NCBI RefSeq assembly: GCF_008364795.1
Contig: NZ_VTTM01000010.1
Location: 1 to 64,000, forward strand
DNA from: Azospirillum oryzae
GTDB lineage: Bacteria > Pseudomonadota > Alphaproteobacteria > Azospirillales > Azospirillaceae
Reading direction: 5' to 3'
Length of the DNA: 64,000 bases
A program made the translations under genes and the position numbers. How positions within the stretch are numbered: position 1 is the first letter of the stretch; every line of letters begins with the position of its first letter. Below, piece after piece: positions 17,490 to 24,597 of this stretch. Below the pieces are notes generated by a model. That model was not told the DNA's origin and made no database searches. It saw nothing but the letters and a program-made list of their open reading frames with translations.

Positions 17490-17846
17490 ATGGCTGGCAT
17501 GAAGCGGTTGGGCCACATCTTCGCCATTCTGGCGTTCGCCTTCGCGCTCCTGATGGGCGCGGCGGGCGGAGCCATGGCGAATGTGGGGGCCCATGTGGAC
17601 ATGCCGGCCGGCTCGATGGGTCATCACGGCTCACATCACGCCCCGTCGCCTCCATCCCAGACCGACCACCACAAGGCCGCCCTCGCCGTCGCGGCGACCT
17701 GCTGTCCGGCGGCCGAGGCCCCGGCCCGGCACGGCGTCGCCATCCCGGTGACCATGGTCGAAACGTCCTGGCACCCGCGGGCCGGTTTCGTCCCGAACGC
17801 GCGGGACATCACACCGGACACGCCCCCTCCGAAGACCAGCCTCTGA
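17490..17846 (+). CDS. Small secreted His-rich protein, unknown
   Basis: The protein has 118 residues from the ATG at 17490. A second ATG at 17499 is equally possible, and neither has a strong ribosome site. The signal peptide (RLGHIFAILAFAFALLMGAAGGAMA) is clear. The mature protein has MGHHGSHHAP, HHKAAL and a TCCP pair, then VTMVETSWHPRAGF. The layout is similar to the divergent 129-residue protein (signal peptide, His cluster, Cys pair, hydrophobic tail), so the two may be distantly related. It precedes the oxidase genes by about 100 bp and may be the first gene of that transcript. The function is unknown; metal binding is an inference. Confidence 0.55.
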   Translation: MAGMKRLGHIFAILAFAFALLMGAAGGAMANVGAHVDMPAGSMGHHGSHHAPSPPSQTDHHKAALAVAATCCPAAEAPARHGVAIPVTMVETSWHPRAGFVPNARDITPDTPPPKTSL

Positions 17847-17949
17847 TCGGCCGAGTGCTCTGACGCCTGCGTCGGACGCCCGGCCACGCGCCGCCTGACC
17901 GGCGGCGTGCGCGAGCGATTCCGACCACGCGATCAGAGGACTTTCAAAA

Positions 17950-18597
17950 ATGTCCGAGAGGCATTTCACGACCCGCCGCGGCTTCATCGCCGCGCTGGGC
18001 TTCGGCGCCGTCTCCCTGTACGGCGCCTGGGCAGCCTATGGCGCCGCCCCGCTTCCCTTCGGTGGACATTCCGGACACAAGGACGCCGCCCGGGAAACCG
18101 ACGCAGACGGTCATGGCGGCCATGGCGCGGCCGAGGGCATGGCGCCCGAGGAGTTCCGCTTCGAGCATGACTTCTTCGTCCGGAAATACGCGCAGAAGGA
18201 CGGCAGCGTGAATCCACACGCCGACGCGGACGCCCACGGCCATGAGGGCGATGCGCATGGCGGGCATGGGCACGCCGACGCCGGTCACGGCCCCGGTGCG
18301 GCGACGGCGTCCGGTGAGCCGGCGGATCTCTACCTGATGGCGCAGAAGTTCGCCTACAGCCCGGATGTCCTCCGGCTCAAGGCCGGCCAAGCCTACCGGT
18401 TCCGCATGATGGCGGACGACATCACGCATGGCGCGTCGATTCAGCTGGGATCCGCCAGCCGCATCATCCGCCTGCGGCCGAACGTCGTGACCGAGCAGAC
18501 GATCACCTTCACCAAGCCGGGCGAGTACCTCGTGTACTGCACCGTCTACTGCGGTCAGGCGCATGACGCCATGCACGGCCGCATCGTCGTCGGCTGA
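17950..18597 (+). CDS. Cytochrome oxidase subunit II-like CuA protein with His-rich insert
   Basis: The protein has 215 residues. The N-terminus has a twin-arginine-like pattern (TTRRGFIAALGFGAVSLYGAW) that is also the single membrane helix. Residues 35-120 are unusually rich in His, Gly and Asp (HSGHK, DGHGGHG, HADADAHGHEGDAHGG). The C-terminal cupredoxin has His160 and then Cys197, Cys201, His205 and Met208 in CTVYCGQAHDAM, the full CuA ligand set. This resembles the ba3-type motif more than aa3. It accepts electrons from a cytochrome c or cupredoxin and passes them to subunit I, encoded 19 bp downstream. The His-rich insert is not part of normal subunit II and may store or deliver copper. 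Confidence 0.85.
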   Translation: MSERHFTTRRGFIAALGFGAVSLYGAWAAYGAAPLPFGGHSGHKDAARETDADGHGGHGAAEGMAPEEFRFEHDFFVRKYAQKDGSVNPHADADAHGHEGDAHGGHGHADAGHGPGAATASGEPADLYLMAQKFAYSPDVLRLKAGQAYRFRMMADDITHGASIQLGSASRIIRLRPNVVTEQTITFTKPGEYLVYCTVYCGQAHDAMHGRIVVG

Positions 18598-18616
18598 GCC
18601 GGGGAGAACTCAACGC

Positions 18617-20308
18617 ATGGATACCCTCTCGACCTCCTTCGCCCCGGCCGGGGCGACCTCGCGCCTGACCGCGCGCGTCGCCTCCCTGCCGTCGGCCGAC
18701 AAGGCCCTCCTCGCGCTGCTGTTCGGCGCCGCCCTGCTGGCGCTCGTGCTGGGGCTGGTTGGCGGCGCCGTGACCGCGCTCGCCCGAGCCGGGGCGCTCA
18801 CCTTCCTTCCGGATGACGCCTACCGCATCCTGACCCTGCACGGCGTGTCCGTGTTCTTCTACTGGCTCTACCTGATCCAGGCGGCCCTGCTGCTGGTGCT
18901 GGCGGCGGCCGAGAACGGCCGGGGCCTCGCCCTGCGCCCCCTCGCCTGGACCGGTGCCGCCCTGATGCTGGCGGGCTTCGGCGTCAGCGAGTGGATCTCC
19001 GCCACCGGCACGCCGCTGCTCTATGACGGCAGCCCCGAACTGGCCGCGGACGACCCGCGCTCCGTCGGGGTCTTCGCGCTCGGCTACCTACTGCTCTCGG
19101 CAGGTCTGGTGGCGTCCGCCGTCTGCGGCATCGCCACCGTGCTCCAGCCCCGGCTGCGCGGCGAGGCCGGCGAGTTCACCTCCATCGGCTTCGCCCTGTT
19201 CGCCTGGGCTGGCTTCCTGGTGGTCAGCGCGATCGCCGCGACGAACGCATTCCTGCCCGGCCTGCTGTGGGCGCTCGGCGCCGGTCCATTCCCGGCCGAC
19301 CACGGCACCGAATGGCACATCCTGTTCCACAACCTGCATTACCTGCCGCTGATGGCGGCCGTGCTGGTGTGGTACGTGCTGAGCGAGCACCTGACCGGGG
19401 TGACGTCGATCCATGGCCCGCGCCTGTCGAAGATCGTCTTCGCCGCCTATCTGGTCTTCGTTCCGCCGACCAGCCTCTACCACATGTTCCTTGAGCCGAA
19501 CCTGTCGGAGAGCGTCCGGGTCGTCGGCTCGCTGCTGTCGCTGTTCGTCTCGGTGCCGACCCTGGCGGCCTTCGCGATCATCGTCTCCTCGCTGGAAGCC
19601 AGCGCCCGGGCGCGCGGCGCCACCGGCTTCTTCGGCTGGATGCAGGGGCTGCCCTGGCGGAACCCGGCGATGGCGAACATGGGTTGGGCGGCGGTGAACA
19701 TGATGATCGGCATCACCTTCGCCTTCGTCCTGATCCAGGAGAAGCTGGCGCCGATGTTGTCGGACACCTTCTTCGTGCCCGGCTATTTCCACTTCTTCGC
19801 GGTCGGCGTGCTGACCCAGACCTTTCTGGCGGCACTGATGGTGATCCTGCCGGCACTCGGCGGAGGCAGCCTGTGGCGCCCGGACCTGCTGCGGCGCATG
19901 CCGGCCGTCGTCACCATCGGCCTGCTGATCTTCGGCGCGGCCGGCATCACCGCCGGCTTTATGGGCGTGCCGCGGCGCGTCTTCGACGTCGGCTACGGCG
20001 GCATGGCCCCGGCGGCATGGCCGCTGCTGATGGCCCTGGTCGGCGTCGGCGCCACGATCTTCGCCATCGCCATCTCGGTCACCGTCTACGGCGTCGTCCG
20101 CACGCTGCTGTCGCTGCGCCCGTCAGGCGGGCAGGCGCCGGTGGTCGATTGGCGGACCGGGTCGCGCGGCGTCTGCGCGGTTCCGGCCTGGACCGGGCCG
20201 CTGTCGGTCGCGGCGCTGATCGCCGCCATGTACGTCTTCACCATCGTCGCGTTCCAGCTGATCCAGTCGCTGCCGATCATCGCCATCGGCGGCGGGCACG
20301 GCCACTGA
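18617..20308 (+). CDS. Divergent heme-copper oxidase subunit I (ba3-like) with substituted ligand positions
   Basis: The protein has 563 residues from the ATG at 18617, with GGGGAG upstream, and at least 12 hydrophobic helices. The backbone aligns well by eye with ba3-type subunit I: LTLHGV (His75, low-spin heme), SLFVSVPTLAAF, FFGWMQGLPWRNPAM, and GVPRR. His238 and Tyr242 match the His-x3-Tyr pair of helix VI. The usual copper His-His pair is Tyr288-His289 (SLYHMF). The usual His-x-His of helix X is Tyr390-x-His392 (VPGYFHFF), so the expected axial ligand of the high-spin heme is a Tyr. It is paired with the CuA subunit. Whether it reduces oxygen, NO or something else cannot be decided. Confidence 0.85.
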   Translation: MDTLSTSFAPAGATSRLTARVASLPSADKALLALLFGAALLALVLGLVGGAVTALARAGALTFLPDDAYRILTLHGVSVFFYWLYLIQAALLLVLAAAENGRGLALRPLAWTGAALMLAGFGVSEWISATGTPLLYDGSPELAADDPRSVGVFALGYLLLSAGLVASAVCGIATVLQPRLRGEAGEFTSIGFALFAWAGFLVVSAIAATNAFLPGLLWALGAGPFPADHGTEWHILFHNLHYLPLMAAVLVWYVLSEHLTGVTSIHGPRLSKIVFAAYLVFVPPTSLYHMFLEPNLSESVRVVGSLLSLFVSVPTLAAFAIIVSSLEASARARGATGFFGWMQGLPWRNPAMANMGWAAVNMMIGITFAFVLIQEKLAPMLSDTFFVPGYFHFFAVGVLTQTFLAALMVILPALGGGSLWRPDLLRRMPAVVTIGLLIFGAAGITAGFMGVPRRVFDVGYGGMAPAAWPLLMALVGVGATIFAIAISVTVYGVVRTLLSLRPSGGQAPVVDWRTGSRGVCAVPAWTGPLSVAALIAAMYVFTIVAFQLIQSLPIIAIGGGHGH

Positions 20309-20338
20309 GCGACGGCCACTGAGCGCAGGAGTACCGTC

Positions 20339-20530
20339 ATGAGAATGAACGAAGAGCTTTGGCTCGTTGTCGCCATCGCCGCCGTGTGGGCGGCGCTCGC
20401 CGCCGTCTACGCGCTGGTCCCCGGTCTTGGCATGCCCGGTTACGTCCGGGTCTGGGGCGGCGGCGCGGTGCTGTTCCTGGGGCTCGCCGGAGTGCTGGTC
20501 GCCGTCAGCCGGAAGGCGCCCAGGGGCTGA
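20339..20530 (+). CDS. Small membrane protein of the oxidase cluster
   Basis: The protein has 63 residues, with two hydrophobic stretches (LWLVVAIAAVWAALAAVYALV and WGGGAVLFLGLAGVLVAV) and a basic C-terminus. It starts 30 bp after the subunit I gene with GGAG upstream, so it is very likely translated from the same message. Small one- or two-helix subunits are common in heme-copper oxidase operons. I do not recognise a specific family. Confidence 0.65.
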   Translation: MRMNEELWLVVAIAAVWAALAAVYALVPGLGMPGYVRVWGGGAVLFLGLAGVLVAVSRKAPRG

Positions 20531-20561
20531 ACCGCTGCACAACAGTGCGACAAGGCGGCGC

Positions 20562-20593
20562 CATGGGGGCATGAGCATCGCTCCGCCCCCATG
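20562..20593. terminator. Hairpin between convergent oxidase and small exported protein genes
   Basis: A 9-bp perfect inverted repeat (CATGGGGGC at 20562-20570 and its complement at 20585-20593) lies in the 74-bp gap between convergent genes. The T-run is poor. Confidence 0.5.
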
Positions 20594-20604
20594 ACACCCC
20601 TATG

Positions 20605-20856
20605 TCACTTCTTGATGCCGAGGATGGTTTCGGCCTGGGCGAGCGTCGCCTCCGACTCGGCATGCTTGCCCTGCTTATGGAACGCCTCGCCATCGGCGCG
20701 GAGCTTCTTCACCTGCGTCATCTGGTCGGCGCTCAGCTTCGGATTGGCCGCCAGGGCCTGGTCGATGGCGGCCATGTGTTTGGGACAGCTGTTGGCGAGT
20801 GCCGGACCGGTCAGAGCGACGGCGAAGACGGCTGCCAAAGCGACGTTCCTGAGCAT
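20605..20856 (-). CDS. Small exported protein, unknown
   Basis: The protein has 83 residues from the ATG at 20856, preceded by AGGAA. The first 20 residues (LRNVALAAVFAVALTGPALA) are a Sec signal peptide. The mature part is helical (NSCPKHMAAIDQALAANPKL, then DQMTQVKKLRADGEAFHKQG) with one Cys. The pattern is like small periplasmic helical proteins seen beside copper and oxidase genes, but I do not know its function. A 12-bp tandem direct repeat lies about 65 bp upstream of the start. Confidence 0.7.
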   Translation of the reverse strand: MLRNVALAAVFAVALTGPALANSCPKHMAAIDQALAANPKLSADQMTQVKKLRADGEAFHKQGKHAESEATLAQAETILGIKK

Positions 20857-20921
20857 GGTGTTCCTCCCGTTTTGCAGCCCGCGAGAGCGTGGGCTGCTCG
20901 ATGGACGCCGGGACGGCGCCC

Positions 20922-20945
20922 AGTATTCCAACAAGTATTCCAACA
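20922..20945. repeat. Perfect 12-bp tandem direct repeat, possible operator
   Basis: AGTATTCCAACA occurs twice in tandem at 20922-20933 and 20934-20945, upstream of the small exported protein gene at 20605-20856 and downstream of the regulator gene. The 12-bp spacing is about one helical turn, so two protein subunits could bind on one face. A role as operator is an inference. Confidence 0.4.
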
Positions 20946-21045
20946 CGGGCGGTCCCGGCTGGCGACTGGGCAAACGGCGACGGCGGTATCCGTGCCGCCA
21001 GTGCGAACGAAGCAGGGCGATGAGGTCATCGCGGCGCTCGGTTCG

Positions 21046-21729
21046 TCATCGATCCTTTCGGGCGGCGTCCTCGATTGCTTCCGAACCGGCGGAGAGCGTC
21101 ACCACCCCGTTCTCCCGGACAAGCCGCCCCGTGCGCTCCAAAACGGCCAAGGCCCGGTAGATCGCCTCGTGCGTCAGCCCGATCTCGGCGGCGATCTCTG
21201 TCCAGGGCCGGTCCAGCCGCAGCATCGGCGGATCGCCCGACACCTGGAGCCGGAGCCACGCCACGACCCGTTCCGACGCGGACCGGATGTTCCGCAGCTC
21301 CAGACGGCTGCGCAGGTCGCGGACATGAGCGGCAAGCCCACGGGCCAGGGCAAGCGCGGCCTGGGGGTTGTCCTCCAGGGCGGCGAGCAGGTCCGGCTTG
21401 GGGATCACCATGACCTGCGACGGCATTTCGGCGACGCCATCGCAGTGGTAGGCCTCCGCCCACAGAGCGGCCTCGGCAAAACTCTCACCGGCGCGGGCAA
21501 CGTGCAGCGTCACCGACGAACCGTCCTCGAGGTGCCGCAAGAGGCGCACCCGGCCCCGGTCGACAAGAAAGACCGCCACGGTCGCATCGCCCTGCCGGAA
21601 CAACGCCTCGCCAGGCTTCAGGCACCGACGATGGAGCCGCTGCGGTTCGACGAGCCCGATCCATGCGCTTGCCCCCAGCTTTCCCAAAACCGCCTCACCC
21701 GGAATTCTCGGCCATATGATTGCAATCAT
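21046..21729 (-). CDS. Crp/Fnr-family transcriptional regulator
   Basis: The protein has 227 residues from the first ATG at 21729, but that ATG lies inside a perfect palindrome, so a later start such as the TTG near residue 15 is possible. The N-terminal cyclic-nucleotide-like barrel (LKPGEALFRQGDATVAVFLV, then GRVRLLRHLEDGSS) leads to a long dimerisation helix and a winged helix with WTEIAAEIGLTHEAIYRALAVL. There is no Cys cluster for an FNR-type iron-sulfur centre, so the signal is unknown. It sits between oxidase/copper genes and a divergent exported-protein gene, which suggests that it controls them. Confidence 0.88.
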   Translation of the reverse strand: MIAIIWPRIPGEAVLGKLGASAWIGLVEPQRLHRRCLKPGEALFRQGDATVAVFLVDRGRVRLLRHLEDGSSVTLHVARAGESFAEAALWAEAYHCDGVAEMPSQVMVIPKPDLLAALEDNPQAALALARGLAAHVRDLRSRLELRNIRSASERVVAWLRLQVSGDPPMLRLDRPWTEIAAEIGLTHEAIYRALAVLERTGRLVRENGVVTLSAGSEAIEDAARKDR

Positions 21730-21734
21730 ATGGC
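21711..21734. promoter_or_regulatory. Perfect 24-bp palindrome at the regulator start
   Basis: The half-site GCCATATGATTG at 21711-21722 is followed by its exact complement at 21723-21734. It overlaps the first ATG of the Crp/Fnr-type gene and lies 52 bp upstream of the divergent gene at 21786. Its position and perfect symmetry suggest an operator for autoregulation and divergent control. It is not a standard FNR box. Confidence 0.6.
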
Positions 21735-21785
21735 GTTGCAGGGAACCCGGCTACCGTCCGGGGGGTCACCCACCAGGAGGATCCC

Positions 21786-22400
21786 ATGCCGATCCGCACC
21801 GCCGTCACCCTTGCCCTCGTCGCCGCTGTTGGACTTGGCATCGGATTTCTTGGCATCGGATTTGGGAGCGCAGCCGCTCAGACCGCGATGCCGATGGACC
21901 ACGCCGCCCATCATGCCGCCCACCATACCGACGCACCCGCATCGCCATCCGGCGTGGTCCCGACCATGCCCGGTCAGGATGCCTTCGGCACCATTCAGGA
22001 GATTGTCCGCATCCTGGAGACCGATCCGGGCACCGACTGGTCCCGGGTGGACATCGAGGCGCTGCGCCGGCACCTCGTCGACATGAACGAAGTCACGCTC
22101 AACGCGACGGCTGTCGCGACGCCGGTGGACGGCGGAGCCAGCTATACCGTCACCGGTGACGGGCGGACCCTGGAGGCGATCCGCCGGATGGTGCCGGCGC
22201 ATGCTCACGAGATCGACGGTGTGAACGGCTGGACAGTCAAGGCCGAGCCCGTGGCGACCGGGGTCGTGCTGACCGTCACCGCCACCGACCCGAAGCAGAC
22301 GGCCCATATCAGGGGACTTGGGTTCATCGGCATCATGGCCCAGGGAGGTCACCACCAGATGCACCATCTCGCCATGGCGAGAGGCGAGTTCAGTCACTGA
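21786..22400 (+). CDS. Exported protein of unknown function with His-rich ends
   Basis: The protein has 204 residues from the ATG at 21786, preceded by an ideal AGGAGG. The signal peptide runs to about residue 31 (ALVAAVGLGIGFLGIGFGSA). The mature start is rich in His and Met (MPMDHAAHHAAHHTDAP), and the end has GGHHQMHHLAMARGEFSH. The centre is a folded domain (QEIVRILETDPGTDWSRVDI, then NEVTLNATAVATPVDGGASY). I do not know the family. The His-rich termini and the nearby copper and oxidase genes suggest a periplasmic metal-related role. It is probably controlled through the palindrome just upstream. Confidence 0.7.
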   Translation: MPIRTAVTLALVAAVGLGIGFLGIGFGSAAAQTAMPMDHAAHHAAHHTDAPASPSGVVPTMPGQDAFGTIQEIVRILETDPGTDWSRVDIEALRRHLVDMNEVTLNATAVATPVDGGASYTVTGDGRTLEAIRRMVPAHAHEIDGVNGWTVKAEPVATGVVLTVTATDPKQTAHIRGLGFIGIMAQGGHHQMHHLAMARGEFSH

Positions 22401-22476
22401 CGGGCGAAGGCGCGCTGGTTGTCCGGACTCTCGCAGATGTCTGGATGCGCGGCTTGGGCTTTCACAGGAAATTATA

Positions 22477-22602
22477 ATGAAACCGGAGAATGATCCTATA
22501 AAATCCCCGGCAAAAATACCTTTGTTTCCGATTGGGCAGGCCGGAAAACTCACGATCTATTTAAAACATTCATTGCAAATTTCCCAGCGGATCACCATTT
22601 GA
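22477..22602 (+). CDS. Possible 41-residue peptide
   Basis: A short frame starts with ATG at 22477, preceded by CAGGAAA at normal spacing, and ends at 22602. The product begins MKPENDPIKSPAKIPLFPIG and ends LQISQRITI. It lies in a roughly 400-bp stretch with clearly higher A+T than its neighbours. No homology is recognised, so it could be chance. Confidence 0.25.
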   Translation: MKPENDPIKSPAKIPLFPIGQAGKLTIYLKHSLQISQRITI

Positions 22603-22810
22603 AATTCAGTGAAGCCGCTCCAGCCTTGCTTCCTCTTTGCCGATGATCGTGCATCCGAAGCGTTTTCCTGGCGTGACTCCATCCGGACGGCATGACCACC
22701 GATCCTGCCGATCATCCGGCCATCGTCGGAAAATACCGTCGGAGAGCCCCCATGGACGCCGGGACACGCCTTGCATTCATCCTTCTGACATCCCGGCCGG
22801 GGTAACGGCC

Positions 22811-23053
22811 ATGACATCCCCGCTCCACTCCATCGAGGGGCAATGCCCCCATGGCGCCGATCTGCTGCGCGAGCAGCTGCGCTGGACCAATGCCGAGCGC
22901 CGCTGGCATCCGCTGCATCAGGGCGCGGCGGACGGACGGCTTCTTCCCCCCGCTTTTCCGCCGCCGGGCCACGCCAGCCTGCTGCGGGGCGCCGTGCTGA
23001 CCCGTCTCACCATGGCCCGTGCCGCCGGCGCGACCGCCTTCAAGGAGCAATGA
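22811..23053 (+). CDS. Small hypothetical protein
   Basis: The frame gives 80 residues from an ATG at 22811 (MTSPLHSIEGQCPHGADLLR). The ribosome site is weak and the frame is open upstream. It ends 4 bp before the start of the next small gene, which supports coupling. There is one Cys, several His and no membrane segment. No family is recognised. Confidence 0.4.
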   Translation: MTSPLHSIEGQCPHGADLLREQLRWTNAERRWHPLHQGAADGRLLPPAFPPPGHASLLRGAVLTRLTMARAAGATAFKEQ

Positions 23054-23057
23054 CCTC

Positions 23058-23414
23058 ATGAGCCTTTCAGCCCATTACATCGTGTCGTGCCGAACGGACG
23101 GCTGGTTCATCCGGTTTGAGGGGGAGCGCTATGGCCCCTTCGTCAACGGACAGGCCGGCGCGCTGATCGCCGCGGTTCAGGCCGCCAACCAGGCCGGAAA
23201 GGACGGGCATGACGCCCGCGTGCTGCTGCGCAAGCCGGATGGCGCCGTCGATGCCGTCTGGGTCTTCGGCACCGACAGCTACCCGTCGCCCTGGGTGGAG
23301 GATCTGCATCGGATCGCACAGCTGCCGCGCCGTGAACGGGTCCGTACGCCCGTCCCGCCGTCCTCCCCGGCACTGGACGCCACGGCGGGCCAAGCGGTGA
23401 CGGGCCGGGCATAA
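23058..23414 (+). CDS. Small DUF2188-like hypothetical protein
   Basis: The protein has 118 residues from an ATG at 23058, with AAGGAG upstream. The N-terminal 70 residues (HYIVSCRTDGWFIRFEGERY, then GQAGALIAAVQAANQAGKDG, then VLLRKPDGAVDAVWVFGTDS) resemble the small DUF2188-type fold, in which a strand pair, a helix and a final strand carry a GRI or DGA turn. The tail is Pro-rich and probably disordered. The function is unknown. It follows the 80-residue gene immediately. Confidence 0.6.
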   Translation: MSLSAHYIVSCRTDGWFIRFEGERYGPFVNGQAGALIAAVQAANQAGKDGHDARVLLRKPDGAVDAVWVFGTDSYPSPWVEDLHRIAQLPRRERVRTPVPPSSPALDATAGQAVTGRA

Positions 23415-23450
23415 ACCGGAAGGCGGAAGGCCGGAAAGGCCGGACGCGGA

Positions 23451-24260
23451 TCAGGCGGTCACCTCGTCGGTCCAGACCTGGAATTCCGTCAGGGTGTTGG
23501 GGCCGAAGGTGTGGGTGAGCGGCACGTCGGCGGCGTCGCGCCCCTGCGCGATCAGAATGCGCCCGATCCGCGGAGCATTGTTCCGCGGATCGAAGACATG
23601 CCAGCGACCGCCCAGATACACCTCCATCCAGGCGGCGAAATCCATCGGCGCATAGGGCGGCGGCTGGCCGATGTCGCTGATGTAGCCGGTGCAGTAGCGC
23701 GCGGGGATGTTCATGGCGCGGCAGAAGGCGATGGCGAGATGAGCATAGTCGCGGCAGACCCCGCACTTCTCGGCATAGGTCTGGGCCGCGGTCCGCGTCG
23801 GGCGCGAATGCTCGTAGCCGAACGTCACATGGCCGTGGACGAAGTCGCAGATCGCCTGCACCCGCGCCCAGCCCGGCGGGGTGCCCGCGAACAGCCGCCA
23901 CGCCTCGTCCGACAGGACGTCGGTCTCGCAATAGCGGCTTCCCAAAAGGAACAACAGGGTGTCGGCCGGCAACTCGTCCACGCGGTGCTGTACGGCGCCG
24001 TGGTCCGCCGGATCATGCGCGCCGCTGTCGCGGATGATGCTGTCGGCGCTGATGGTGACGGGGCCGGCGGGCGCGACCAGCCGGCTGCACCAGTTGCCGA
24101 AGCTGTCGCGATAGCCCTGGATCGGCGCCGGCACGCTGGTGACGATGTGGTCGGGCCGCTCCAGGTCGCCGACGCGCGTGTAATGCACGTTCAGCATCAC
24201 GATCATCGGTGTCGGGGCGGGAAAGCTGAAATTCAGCCGGTAACCCAGGTGAATGCGCAT
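23451..24260 (-). CDS. Transglutaminase-like cysteine protease family protein
   Basis: The protein has 269 residues from the ATG at 24260, preceded by GGAGGG. The upstream in-frame extension looks non-coding. An N-terminal beta domain (MRIHLGYRLNFSFPAPTPMI) precedes a transglutaminase core with the catalytic Cys in EKCGVCRDYAHLAIAFCRAM, followed by a His and Asp in GRWHVFDPRNN. This is the arrangement of bacterial transglutaminase-like proteins, which are thought to act as proteases or amide-modifying enzymes. The substrate is unknown. The gene stands alone, facing the ptsP terminator on its upstream side. Confidence 0.85.
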   Translation of the reverse strand: MRIHLGYRLNFSFPAPTPMIVMLNVHYTRVGDLERPDHIVTSVPAPIQGYRDSFGNWCSRLVAPAGPVTISADSIIRDSGAHDPADHGAVQHRVDELPADTLLFLLGSRYCETDVLSDEAWRLFAGTPPGWARVQAICDFVHGHVTFGYEHSRPTRTAAQTYAEKCGVCRDYAHLAIAFCRAMNIPARYCTGYISDIGQPPPYAPMDFAAWMEVYLGGRWHVFDPRNNAPRIGRILIAQGRDAADVPLTHTFGPNTLTEFQVWTDEVTA

Positions 24261-24525
24261 GAGGGCCCTCCGATGAAAAAGCATGCCGGTGACGGCGCGT
24301 GCCGATGTCGATCCGCGGCAGCAAGGGATCGGGGGAAAGATGGATGTATGGCGCATGGACCGCGCTGTAAATCCTCTGAAAAAGCCTAACAGACTTTGCG
24401 CGGACTCATACAGCTTTTCGCGATTTCGCTTCACATCGGATCGCGGCGCGAATGGATTACGCCGGCAACCTTCTGACCGCTCCTTCTATTTCTCTGCCTG
24501 CTTTTTCAGCAGCAGCGGCCCATGA

Positions 24526-24556
24526 AAAAGGCGGCGCCATACCGGCGCCGCCTTTT
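24526..24556 (-). terminator. Intrinsic terminator after ptsP
   Basis: A 13-bp stem (AAAAGGCGGCGCC at 24526-24538 and its complement at 24544-24556) with a 5-base loop lies about 40 bp after the ptsP stop. On the minus strand it ends in a T-run. It may also insulate the transglutaminase-like gene. Confidence 0.8.
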
Positions 24557-24597
24557 CTACTTTGCGACAGGCTCGCGTGGCCCGGGCGACAGTCCCG

